NCBI GenBank assembly: GCA_046565765.1
Contig: JBKHXX010000011.1
Location: 62,001 to 126,000, forward strand
Direction: 5' to 3'
Length of the DNA: 64,000 nucleotides
Source of the DNA: JBFMCT01 sp046565765
Lineage (GTDB): Bacteria > Actinomycetota > Acidimicrobiia > Acidimicrobiales > AC-14
Part shown: piece after piece, positions 41,011 to 48,717 of the stretch
Numbering within the stretch: position 1 is the stretch's first letter
How the letters are laid out: the number at the start of each line of letters is the position of its first letter
Made by a program: the position numbers and the translations under genes
Notes under the pieces: model-generated
Databases searched by the model: none
Seen by the model: only the letters and a program-made list of their open reading frames with translations
Told to the model about the DNA's origin: nothing

Positions 41011-41038
41011 CCTTACGCCCCGGTCGGGGACGGGTCAA
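41010..41038 (-). promoter_or_regulatory. Promoter of the mraZ-ftsZ cluster
   Basis: TTGACC (41038-41033) and TAAGGT (41015-41010) are separated by exactly 17 nt on the minus strand. The predicted start near 41003 gives an 85-nt leader for mraZ. It is the best sigma-70-type promoter in the window. Confidence 0.75.
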
Positions 41039-41095
41039 CACCGGGGCAGGGCGGGTGCACCACCGCCCTCTCCGTCACCGGGCAGACTGCTCACC

Positions 41096-42394
41096 GTGGA
41101 GTTGCCGCTGCGCACGCGCCTGGCCGCCCTGTCGGGTCGGTTGGTGTCGGAGCTGTCGCGGCGGGCGCACGCCGGCTCCGGCTCGAACATCGGTGGGCGG
41201 GTCACCCTCGCCCTCGACCCCCACGCCCTCGAGCTGATGGCCGCCGGCCGCGAGGTGGCCCTCGTGTCCGGCACCAACGGCAAGACCACCACCACCCGCC
41301 TGCTGGCCGCCGCCCTGGGCCGCCGGGGGTCGGTGACCACCAACTCCCAGGGCGCCAACCTGATCTCGGGCCTGGTGGCGACCCTCGCCGGCCAGGCCGA
41401 GGCCCACTACGCCGCCCTGGAGGTGGACGAGGGCCTGCTGGCCCGGGCCACCGCCGAGATCAAGCCGTCGGCGGTGGTGCTGCTCAACCTCAGCCGGGAC
41501 CAGCTCGACCGCATCGGCGAGGTGCGGCTGCACGCCGAGTCGTGGCGGCGGGCCATCGACGGGGTGCCCGGCACCCGGGTGGTGGCCAACGCCGACGACC
41601 CGCTGGTGGCGTGGGCCGCCCACGCCGGCCGCATGATCACCTGGGTGGGCACCGGCCAGCGCTGGCGGGAGGACGCCGCCACCTGCCCGGCCTGCGGCAA
41701 CCGCATCCGCTGGAAGCCGCCCGGCGACCTCACCACCGCGGGCAGCCCCGAGCGGGGCGGGGCGCCGTGGGCGTGCGTGGCCTGCGGGTTCTCCCGCTGC
41801 CCGCCCGACCTGTGGCTGGAGGGAAGCGACCTGGTGACCGCCGACGGCGAGCGCCACCCCGTCCGCCTCCGCCTGCCCGGCTGGTGCAACCGGGCCAACG
41901 CGGCGATGGCCGCGGCGGCCGCGGTGGCCCTGGGCGTCCGCCCCGGCGACGCCCTGGCCGCCATGGCCGAGGTCGGCACGGTGGCGGGCCGCTACGAGGT
42001 CATCCCGGTGGCCGGCGCCCGCGTCCGGCTGCTGCTGGCCAAGAACCCGGCCGGCTGGGCCGAGACCCTCGACCTGATCCGGCCCCCGCCCACCCCGGTC
42101 GTCGTCGGCATCAACGCCCGGGTGGCCGACGGGCGCGACCCGTCCTGGCTGTGGGACGTCCCGTTCGAGCGCCTCCAGGGCCGCCTGGTCGTCGCCGCGG
42201 GCGACCGGGCCCACGACCTGGCCGTCCGCCTGCGCTACGCCGAGGTTGAGCACACCCTCGTGTCCGGCTACCGCGACGCCATCGCGGTGGCGGCCGCCGC
42301 GTCCAACGGCGAGGGGCTGGTGCGGGAGGTCGACCTGGCCGCCAACTACACCGCCTTCCAGGACGCCCGCACCGAGCTCCGCCGTGTCGCCTGA
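41096..42394 (+). CDS. murT: Lipid II isoglutaminyl synthase, MurT subunit
   Basis: 432 residues. A Mur ligase-like ATP loop, SGTNGKTTTTRLL, lies at about 58-70. A zinc ribbon with C197, C200, C227 and C230 is inserted in the central domain, and a C-terminal DUF1727 domain follows (LAKNPAGWAETLDLI, VVGINARVADGRDPSWLWDV). MurT with GatD amidates the alpha-carboxyl of D-Glu in lipid II. The GTG start at 41096 follows CAGACT 7 nt upstream, a weak -10. It is divergent from mraZ. Confidence 0.95.
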   Translation: MELPLRTRLAALSGRLVSELSRRAHAGSGSNIGGRVTLALDPHALELMAAGREVALVSGTNGKTTTTRLLAAALGRRGSVTTNSQGANLISGLVATLAGQAEAHYAALEVDEGLLARATAEIKPSAVVLLNLSRDQLDRIGEVRLHAESWRRAIDGVPGTRVVANADDPLVAWAAHAGRMITWVGTGQRWREDAATCPACGNRIRWKPPGDLTTAGSPERGGAPWACVACGFSRCPPDLWLEGSDLVTADGERHPVRLRLPGWCNRANAAMAAAAAVALGVRPGDALAAMAEVGTVAGRYEVIPVAGARVRLLLAKNPAGWAETLDLIRPPPTPVVVGINARVADGRDPSWLWDVPFERLQGRLVVAAGDRAHDLAVRLRYAEVEHTLVSGYRDAIAVAAAASNGEGLVREVDLAANYTAFQDARTELRRVA

Positions 42395-43139
42395 CCGCGA
42401 CCCCGTCTCGATCGCACTGCTCTATCCCGAGCTGCTGGGGACCTACGGCGACGGGGGCAACGGCGTGGTGCTGGCCCAGCGGCTGCGCTGGCGCGGGATC
42501 CCGGCGGAGGTCACCGACGTCACCGCCGGCGAGTCGGTGCCCTCCTCGTGCGACATCTACCTCATGGGCGGCGGCGAAGACGGTCCCCAGGCCCTGGCCG
42601 TGCGTGAGCTACGGGCCAGCCGGGCCCTGACCACGGCGGTGGAGAACGGCGCCGCGGTGCTGGCCGTGTGCGCCGGCTTCCAGCTCCTCGGCCGGTCGTT
42701 CCGGGGGCCGGACGGGCGTCCTCACACCGGCCTGGGCCTGATCGACTGCTCCACCGACCGGGGCCCCGGCGCCCGGCGGGTGGGCGAGCTGGTCGTCGAG
42801 CCCGCGGCCGACCTCGACCTGCCTTCCTTGACCGGCTACGAGAACCACCAGGGCGTCACCACCCTCGGGCCGTCGGCCCGGCCCTTGGGGTCGGTCGTGG
42901 TGGGCCACGGCAACGACACCGGCGACGCCAGCGAGGGGGCCGTCTCCGGCCGGGTCATCGGCACCTACCTCCACGGCCCCGTCCTCGCCCGCAACCCGGC
43001 CCTCGCCGACCTCATCCTGTCCTGGGTCGTCGGCCCCCTCGACCCCATCGAGGACTCGGAGGTCGACGCCCTCCGCCAGCACCGCCTGGCCGTGGCCCGC
43101 CGCGGCCACCCCCTCGCCGGCTGGCGGGTGAAGCCCTAA
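42384..43139 (+). CDS. gatD: Lipid II isoglutaminyl synthase, GatD glutaminase subunit
   Basis: 251 residues, class I glutamine amidotransferase of CobB/CobQ-like type. The catalytic Cys is C96 in VLAVCAGFQLLG and the His is H197 in GTYLHGPVL. GTYGDGGNGVVLAQRLRWRG is the family N-terminus. It supplies ammonia to MurT. The GTG at 42384 overlaps murT by 11 nt. The gene converges with the Nei-like gene, overlapping by 4 nt. Confidence 0.94.
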   Translation: MSPDRDPVSIALLYPELLGTYGDGGNGVVLAQRLRWRGIPAEVTDVTAGESVPSSCDIYLMGGGEDGPQALAVRELRASRALTTAVENGAAVLAVCAGFQLLGRSFRGPDGRPHTGLGLIDCSTDRGPGARRVGELVVEPAADLDLPSLTGYENHQGVTTLGPSARPLGSVVVGHGNDTGDASEGAVSGRVIGTYLHGPVLARNPALADLILSWVVGPLDPIEDSEVDALRQHRLAVARRGHPLAGWRVKP

Positions 43140-43936
43140 GGCTCCTCCTCGTTCCCCGGCGCGGGACGCACGTGGGAGGTGCGCTCGACGCCGGAAGACG
43201 GTTGGTCGAGGGGGCAGGCGTAGCTCGTGCGGCCGCCGATCTCCTCGACCTCGACGGGCGTGCCGCAGCGGGCGCAGCGGTCCTGCTTGTAGACGGCGCG
43301 GCCCCCGGCCTGGATGGTCCCGTCCTCCACGGCCTGGGCCATCATCGTCCGGAGGGTCGTCCACAGGCAGTCGAGCTCGGCCGGGGCCAGGCCGGCGGCG
43401 GGGCGGCGGGGGTGGACGCCGCAGGCGAACAGCACCTCGGCCCGGAAGACGTTGCCCACGCCCGCCACCACGGCCTGGTCGAGCAGGGCGGCGCCGATGG
43501 AGCGGCCGTCGGCGCCCAGGCGGCGGCGGGCCTCGGCCCCGTCGGCGTCGGGCCGCAGCGGGTCGGGGCCGAGGCGGGCGAGCACGGCGGCCCGCCGGTC
43601 GCCGTCGACCAGCTCGCAGGTGGACGGCGCCACCAGCTCCCATGCCACGTCCTGGCGGGGCGACTCCAGCCGCACCCGGGCCTGGCGCAGCGGCGGGCGG
43701 TCGGGCCCGGCGGGGAGGAACTTGCCCTGCATGCCCAGGTGGACGTGGAGGTGGGCGCCGCCCTCGAAGGCGTGGAACAGGTGCTTGCCGGCCGCCTCCA
43801 CCCCGATGAGGCGGCGGCCGTCGAGGGCGGCCGCGCCGTCGGCGAAGCGGCCCTGCGGGGAGGTGGCCCGCAGCTCCTCCCCCACCATCCCCTGCTGGTC
43901 GCGGGCCAGGCGGTGGACGGTGTGGCCCTCAGGCAC
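43136..43936 (-). CDS. Fpg/Nei-family DNA glycosylase (endonuclease VIII-like)
   Basis: 266 residues. The N-terminus reads PEGHTVHRLA (Pro2 and Glu3 catalytic); the PEGH form is typical of Nei/Nei2. GMQGKFL, GVGNVFRAEVLFACGVHP (helix-two-turn-helix) and the zinc-finger region CARC then YACPLDQ follow. Where family members have a fourth Cys (CPxC) this protein has Asp, so the zinc finger may be altered. It excises oxidised bases and has AP lyase activity. The GTG start at 43936 overlaps the next upstream gene by 8 nt. Confidence 0.88.
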   Translation of the reverse strand: MPEGHTVHRLARDQQGMVGEELRATSPQGRFADGAAALDGRRLIGVEAAGKHLFHAFEGGAHLHVHLGMQGKFLPAGPDRPPLRQARVRLESPRQDVAWELVAPSTCELVDGDRRAAVLARLGPDPLRPDADGAEARRRLGADGRSIGAALLDQAVVAGVGNVFRAEVLFACGVHPRRPAAGLAPAELDCLWTTLRTMMAQAVEDGTIQAGGRAVYKQDRCARCGTPVEVEEIGGRTSYACPLDQPSSGVERTSHVRPAPGNEEEP

Positions 43937-44405
43937 GGCGCACGCCGGCGGCCCGGACCGGCCAGACGTAGGGCAGGTCGTCGGGGACGCCCGGGAAGAG
44001 GGGCCCGTAGTGGACGGGGTCCTTGCGTAGCAGCGAGGACTGGTGGCTGCGGTGCAGGCCCGAGTCCCCGAGCCAGGCCGGGAGCCGCCCGGCGGCGGCC
44101 AGCTCGGCCTGCGTGCGCACCGCGGCGAGGCCGGACACGGCCCGGAAGTCCTCGACGATGGTGGTGGCGACCGTGTCGTTGTGGCCCCGCCGCCGCCACT
44201 CGTCGCACATGGCCAGGGCGTAGGCCACCAGGGCCTCCTCGGAGCCGGCCCACATGAGCACCGCCGGGTGGTTCTTCCAGCCGTAGACGTCCCTGGTCAG
44301 GGCCCGCAGCACCTGGAGGGCCTCCACCCGCTGCTTGCCGAGCCGGCGCGTGTCGAGCAGCCGGGCCGTGGTCGCGAAGTCGGGATCGGGCAGGAACGTC
44401 TGCAT
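43929..44405 (-). CDS. MSMEG_6728-family protein, probable pyrimidine-dimer glycosylase-like
   Basis: 158 residues. It matches the small actinobacterial family beginning MQTFLPDPDFATTARLLDTRRLGKQRVEA, with RRLGKQRVEALQVLRAL and GWKNHPAVLMW. This fold has been related to phage T4 pyrimidine-dimer DNA glycosylase. Coupling to a Nei-type glycosylase supports a DNA-repair role, but the enzymatic activity is not proven for the family. The ATG at 44405 is the natural start. Confidence 0.8.
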   Translation of the reverse strand: MQTFLPDPDFATTARLLDTRRLGKQRVEALQVLRALTRDVYGWKNHPAVLMWAGSEEALVAYALAMCDEWRRRGHNDTVATTIVEDFRAVSGLAAVRTQAELAAAGRLPAWLGDSGLHRSHQSSLLRKDPVHYGPLFPGVPDDLPYVWPVRAAGVRRA

Positions 44406-44500
44406 GCTGCCTGGGATTCGTGCCCGCCGGGGCCGCCGGACGTAACACCGGGCCCCGCGGCGGGCGCTGCTCGCCCCGGACCATGTGGCACGATGCCCCC

Positions 44501-45199
44501 GTGCGGGGCATGCGACTGGCGGCTGCGCTGGTGGCCACCGTCGTGCTGGCGGCGTGCGGGGGCGACGGGGAATCGGCGGCGCCGACCACCACGTCCACCA
44601 CCCCGTCCCCCGTCCAGCTCGACAAGCAGCGGGCGCAGCGGGCGGTGCTGTCCCTCGCCGACCTCCCCGGCTACACCGAGGACGCACCCGACCCCGACGA
44701 CGAGGACCAGGCCGTCGCCAGCGCCGACGAGTGCGTCGAGGCCAACGCCCTGCTCCTGCGGCTGGGCGAGGACGACGACCCCCGGGGCGCGGCATCGGCC
44801 GACTTCGGCCGGGAGGCCCACACCGTGTCGTCGAGCGTGACGTTCGCCGAGACCGACGAAGAGGCCCGCCAGGCCATCGCCGTGCTCAACCGGGGGGCGA
44901 CCATCACGTGCCTCAGCACCGCCCTGACCGAGGAGCTGCGGGCCACCCCCGGCTTCACCAACGTGCGGGTGACGAGCTCCAAGCTGCCGGGGGTGACGGC
45001 CGGGGACGAGAACGTCGGCTACCGGCTCGTCACCCGGGGCACGGCCGCAGGCCAGGCGGTCACCATCAACCTGGAGTTCACCTTCGTGCGGGTGGGCCGG
45101 GGCGTCTCGGTGTTGCAGTCGGTCTCGGAGACCAGCACCTTCCCGGCCGCCGACCGCGCCCGCCTCCTCGGGCTGATCGCCGGCCGCCTGGCGGCGTAG
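44501..45199 (+). CDS. Secreted lipoprotein of unknown function
   Basis: 232 residues from the GTG at 44501 (ATG at 44510 is possible). The signal peptide MRLAALVATVVLAAC-like region ends in a lipobox LAAC, so it should be lipidated and processed by LspA. A Thr/Pro/Ser-rich linker precedes a folded domain (LSLADLPGYTEDAPDPDDEDQ, ASADECVEANALLLRLG, VGYRLVTRGTAAGQAVTINLEFTFVRVG) that resembles substrate-free lipoprotein domains of mycobacterial LppX/LpqH size, but no family is certain. CACGAT (44489-44494) places +1 on the GTG. Confidence 0.75.
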   Translation: MRGMRLAAALVATVVLAACGGDGESAAPTTTSTTPSPVQLDKQRAQRAVLSLADLPGYTEDAPDPDDEDQAVASADECVEANALLLRLGEDDDPRGAASADFGREAHTVSSSVTFAETDEEARQAIAVLNRGATITCLSTALTEELRATPGFTNVRVTSSKLPGVTAGDENVGYRLVTRGTAAGQAVTINLEFTFVRVGRGVSVLQSVSETSTFPAADRARLLGLIAGRLAA

Positions 45200-45203
45200 C
45201 GCC

Positions 45204-45938
45204 CTAGACCCGGGCCAGGGCCTCGAGGAAGGACCGCTCGAGCTCGTGGCGGCCCACCGGGAGGGGCGCCGCCGACGCCGCCAGCTCGCCCGCCGCCTCG
45301 GGCACGCCCAGGAGCGCGGCCATCCGGGCGCCGTCCCACCGCAGCAGGGCGGCGCACTGGAAGAGGGCCACGTCCCGGCTCCGGCGCTGGCTGATGCCCA
45401 CCACCTTGCGGTGGGTGAGCGTCACCTCGCCCGGGCCGAGCCCGGCGAAGCAGGCCACGTCCGACCAGCGCGAGCGGCGGAGGGGGCCGGGGTGGGCCAC
45501 CGCCTCCTCCACCCCGGCGGCGGCCAGGGCGGCGACCCAGACCTCGCCCAGCCACAGGAAGGCCCGCCCCACGTCGGCCTGCCACAGGCGGTCGCCGGCG
45601 GGGACGGCCACGTCCACCCACAGCAGCCCGCCCTCCTCGACCAGCACCGCCCCTCCCCCGCTGCGGCGGCGGGCGACCGCCACCCCGGGCGGTGCCGCGG
45701 CCAGGTCGGGCTGGGTGCTGCCCAGGACGAGGGCGGGACGGTCGACGTCGAGCACCCAGACGGCGGGCTCGGGCGGGGGCGGCCAGGGCCGGCCGTGGAG
45801 GTCGGCGGCGGCGCCCCGCAGGCGGTGCACCCGCCAGCGCCCGGTGTCCCCAGCGACACTGGCGCGAGCGGGTGCGCACGCGTCGTCGATCGGCGAGGAC
45901 GGCCCCCCGTTGCCCTCGCCGGATCGAGCTACTGACAA
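45204..45938 (-). CDS. Lipoate-protein ligase A-family protein
   Basis: 244 residues. The BPL/LplA/LipB fold is indicated by LVLGSTQPD, VARRRSGGGAVLVEEGGLLWVDVAVP (RRxSGGGAV motif), WSDVACFAGLGPGEVT, and HRKVVGISQRRSRDVALFQCA with the catalytic-type Lys. Lipoate ligases attach lipoate to E2 and GcvH proteins; octanoyl transfer is an alternative. The start is uncertain: TTG at 45938 is the first in-frame option. No lipoate-dependent enzymes are in the window. Confidence 0.78.
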   Translation of the reverse strand: MSVARSGEGNGGPSSPIDDACAPARASVAGDTGRWRVHRLRGAAADLHGRPWPPPPEPAVWVLDVDRPALVLGSTQPDLAAAPPGVAVARRRSGGGAVLVEEGGLLWVDVAVPAGDRLWQADVGRAFLWLGEVWVAALAAAGVEEAVAHPGPLRRSRWSDVACFAGLGPGEVTLTHRKVVGISQRRSRDVALFQCAALLRWDGARMAALLGVPEAAGELAASAAPLPVGRHELERSFLEALARV

Positions 45939-45978
45939 GTTCGCCGCCGGTGCCCGATCTCCTGCTCGGCCGCCCCGC

Positions 45979-46491
45979 TCAGGCGGAAAGTGCGTCCACC
46001 GCGCCCTGGAGGTAGGGCTCCCACTGCGGGTGCACGGTGCCGACGGCCACGATGATCCACGTCAGCTCCTTGGGTGCGGTGGGACGCCGCCGCAGCACCA
46101 GCCCCACCTCGTGCAGGGCCCGGTCCTCCTTGCGGGTGTTGCAGGGCCGGCACGCGGCCACCACGTTCTCCCACACGTGCTGGCCGCCCCGGCTGCGGGG
46201 GATGACGTGGTCGATGTTCTCCGCCGCCGCGCCGCAGTACTGGCAGCGACCCCCGTCCCGGGCGAACACGGCCCGCCGGTTGAGGGCGGCCCGGGCCCGG
46301 AACGGCACCTTCACGAAGTACGTGAGCCGGATGACCGACGGTACCGGCATCGAGGTGCGCTCGGAGTGGAGCACCCGGTCGGCGGTGTGGAGCACCTCCG
46401 CCTTCTCCTTCAGGACCAGCACGACCGCTCGCCGCACCGACACCACGCACAGGGGCTCGTAGGAGGCGTTGAGAACGAGGGCCTTCGACAA
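45979..46491 (-). CDS. HNH endonuclease-family protein
   Basis: 170 residues of the common actinobacterial type starting SKALVLNASYEPLCVVSVRRAVVLVL. The HNH core has CQYCG, then NIDHVIPRSRGGQHVWENVVAACRPCNTRKED with the Cys4 zinc site and His-Asn-His residues. The cellular role of this conserved family is unknown. The TTG at 46491 is chosen because TAGGGC at 46503-46498 puts +1 exactly on it. Confidence 0.87.
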   Translation of the reverse strand: MSKALVLNASYEPLCVVSVRRAVVLVLKEKAEVLHTADRVLHSERTSMPVPSVIRLTYFVKVPFRARAALNRRAVFARDGGRCQYCGAAAENIDHVIPRSRGGQHVWENVVAACRPCNTRKEDRALHEVGLVLRRRPTAPKELTWIIVAVGTVHPQWEPYLQGAVDALSA

Positions 46492-46526
46492 CGGTCCGCC
46501 CTAGGCGCCGGGTGCTGGTGGGACGT

Positions 46527-46796
46527 TCATCGGTGCCGAGGGTAGCTCAGGCGGTCCCAGGACCGGCACCAAGAAAGCCACGCCACGACGTCGGGCGGCG
46601 GCGGAACGTGGCGGGCGTCGCCGTAGGCCGTCTTGAGCCGGAACGCGAGCCACGCCCGGTCCGGCAGCGGCAGGAACGGCGGGCGCCGCCACCAGCCGGT
46701 GGGCGCCAGCCGGCGGGCCTGGGTGAGGGCGGTGGGCCACAGGTCGGGCCGCCGGGCCACGGCCGCCACCACCGCCAGCCACGCCGTCACCTTCAC
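46527..46796 (-). CDS. Small conserved protein coupled to ROK kinase
   Basis: 89 residues from the GTG at 46796, which overlaps the ROK stop (GTGA). The sequence VKVTAWLAVVAAVARRPDLW, TALTQARRLAPTGWWRRPPFLPLPD and WLAFRLKTAYGD is rich in Trp and Arg and resembles small proteins next to other actinobacterial genes. Function unknown. It may associate with membranes through its amphipathic N-terminus. Confidence 0.7.
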   Translation of the reverse strand: MKVTAWLAVVAAVARRPDLWPTALTQARRLAPTGWWRRPPFLPLPDRAWLAFRLKTAYGDARHVPPPPDVVAWLSWCRSWDRLSYPRHR

Positions 46797-47653
46797 GGGA
46801 GGCGGCCCAGGCCCCGCCACCCCACCGCCCCCGCCCCCACCAGGGGGCCCTCGGGGCCGAGGCCCACGGGCACGATCCGGGCGTCGCGGGAGAAGTCGAG
46901 GCGGCACCGTTCCGACAGCTCGGCCTGGGCGGCGGCGAAGAACGGCTCTCCGAAGCCGAGCGCCACCGAGCCGCCCGCCGCGGCCAGGGGCAGGTCGAGC
47001 AGGTTGCAGACCGTCGCCACTCCCCGGCCGACGAGCCGGCCGGTGCGCTCGACCACGTCGGGCCCCGCCTCCGACGCGGGCCGGCCGGTGATGGCGGCGA
47101 TGGCCGTCCCCGACGCCTCCGCCTCCAGGCAGCCCCGGGCCCCGCAGCCGCAGAGGTGCCCGTCCGGCTCCACGATCACGTGGCCGATGTGGCCGGCGTT
47201 GCCCAGCGCCCCGTCCAGCAGACGCCCGTCGAGGACGATGCCGCCCCCCACACCGGTCGACACGACCATGGCCAGGAAGTCGGCCCGCCCGGCCGCCGCC
47301 CCCCGCCACCCCTCGCCCAGGGCCAGCGCCTTGGCGTCGTTGTCCACGAAGGTGGGCAGGTCGGTGGCCTCGGCCAGCCGGGCCCGCAAGGGGAAGTCCC
47401 GCCAGGCGGGGATGTTGAGGGGCGACACCGCCTCGCCGCCCGGCGCCATGGGACCGCCGCACCCGACCCCGCACACGACCACGTCGCCGTCGCCGCCCAC
47501 CGACTCCATCAGGGCGAGGAGGACGGAGAACAGCCGCTCGCCGTCGCCGCCGCCCCCCGTCGTGGGCGCCGACGCCCGGGCCACGAGGTCCCCCTCGGCG
47601 GTGACCAGCCCGGCCGCCAGCTTGGTCCCCCCGATGTCGATCGCCAGCGCCAC
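46793..47653 (-). CDS. ROK-family sugar kinase (glucokinase-like)
   Basis: 286 residues. It has the ATP loop LAIDIGGTKLAAGLV, the sugar-binding VDNDAKALALGE with catalytic Asp, and VVSTGVGGGIVLDGRL. The ROK zinc motif GHIGHVIVEPDGHLCGCGARGCLE has three Cys plus His. No N-terminal helix-turn-helix is present, so it is a kinase and not a repressor. Glucose is the likely substrate; GlcNAc or another hexose is possible. GTG start at 47653, with TACCGT at 47672-47667 upstream. Confidence 0.88.
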   Translation of the reverse strand: MALAIDIGGTKLAAGLVTAEGDLVARASAPTTGGGGDGERLFSVLLALMESVGGDGDVVVCGVGCGGPMAPGGEAVSPLNIPAWRDFPLRARLAEATDLPTFVDNDAKALALGEGWRGAAAGRADFLAMVVSTGVGGGIVLDGRLLDGALGNAGHIGHVIVEPDGHLCGCGARGCLEAEASGTAIAAITGRPASEAGPDVVERTGRLVGRGVATVCNLLDLPLAAAGGSVALGFGEPFFAAAQAELSERCRLDFSRDARIVPVGLGPEGPLVGAGAVGWRGLGRLP

Positions 47654-47672
47654 CTCGATGGGCGCGACGGTA

Positions 47673-48710
47673 ATGCGGCCTTGCCGGCGTTACCCTTATC
47701 CGGTCCACGACCCCCCGAGCGAGGACGCCATCACCATCTCCAGACCACGACTCGCGACCCGTTCCGTCGAATCCTTCGCCGACGGCTTCGAAGCCGTCGC
47801 CCAGAACGTCGCCACGGTCATCCAGGGGAAGGACGAGCCCATCCGCCTGGCCCTCGTGTGCCTGCTGGCCGAGGGCCACCTCCTCATCGAGGACGTCCCC
47901 GGCGTGGGCAAGACGAGCCTGGCCAAGGCGCTGGCGGCCAGCCTGGGCTGCACGTGGGGGCGGATCCAGTTCACCCCCGACCTGCTCCCGTCGGACGTGA
48001 CCGGCGTCACCGTCTACAACCGGGCCACCGGCACCTTCGAGTTCCGCCCCGGCGGGATCTTCGCCAACCTGGTGCTGGGCGACGAGATCAACCGCGCCTC
48101 ACCGAAGACCCAGTCGGCCCTCCTCGAGGCCATGGAGGAGCGCCAGGTCACCGTCGACCGCACGACCTACCCCCTGCCCACGCCCTTCATGGTCATCGCC
48201 ACCCAGAACCCGGTCGAGCACGAGGGCACCTACCCGCTGCCCGAGAGCCAGCTCGACCGCTTCCTCATGCGGATCGAGATGGGCTACCCGGGGCGGGCGT
48301 CGGAGATCGCCATCCTCGACACCCACGCCCTCGGCCCCCAGTCGCTGCACCTCGACCCCGTCGCCTCCGAGGCCGACGTCATGGTGATGATCGAGCTGGC
48401 CCACGCCATCCACGTGGCCCAGTCGCTCAAGGGCTACATCGTGGACATCGCCGAGGCCACCCGCCGCCGCTCCGACCTGGCCCTGGGCGTGTCGCCCCGC
48501 GCCGCCCTCGGCCTGTTGCGGGCGGCCCGGGCCCGGGCCGCGGCCATGGGGCGGGAGTACGTCGTGCCCGACGACATCAAGACGCTGGCCGGGCCCGTGC
48601 TGGAGCACCGCCTGGCCCTCACGCCCGAGGCCCAGCTGCGGGGGGCCAACCGCCAGGACGTGCTGGCCGACGTGTTGGCCTCCGTCCCCGTCCCCACCCG
48701 CTCCGCCTGA
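47673..48710 (+). CDS. MoxR-family AAA+ ATPase
   Basis: 345 residues from the ATG at 47673. Walker A is LIEDVPGVGKTSLAKALA, Walker B LVLGDEINRASPKTQSALLEAMEERQVT; the sensor region MVIATQNPVEHEGTYPLPESQLDRF and VVPDDIKTLAGPVLEHRL are diagnostic of MoxR. It probably acts as a chaperone for the DUF58 and transglutaminase proteins downstream. The start is doubtful: the best -10 (TACCCT, 47691-47696) lies after the ATG, and the only later in-frame options before the conserved region are non-standard (GTC 47703, ATC 47730). Confidence 0.93.
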   Translation: MRPCRRYPYPVHDPPSEDAITISRPRLATRSVESFADGFEAVAQNVATVIQGKDEPIRLALVCLLAEGHLLIEDVPGVGKTSLAKALAASLGCTWGRIQFTPDLLPSDVTGVTVYNRATGTFEFRPGGIFANLVLGDEINRASPKTQSALLEAMEERQVTVDRTTYPLPTPFMVIATQNPVEHEGTYPLPESQLDRFLMRIEMGYPGRASEIAILDTHALGPQSLHLDPVASEADVMVMIELAHAIHVAQSLKGYIVDIAEATRRRSDLALGVSPRAALGLLRAARARAAAMGREYVVPDDIKTLAGPVLEHRLALTPEAQLRGANRQDVLADVLASVPVPTRSA

Positions 48711-48717
48711 GCGACCC

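Noticed and set aside
42246..42383. A GatD start upstream inside murT
   Set aside because: The added residues are a shifted reading of murT; the GTG at 42384 fits the GatD family N-terminus.
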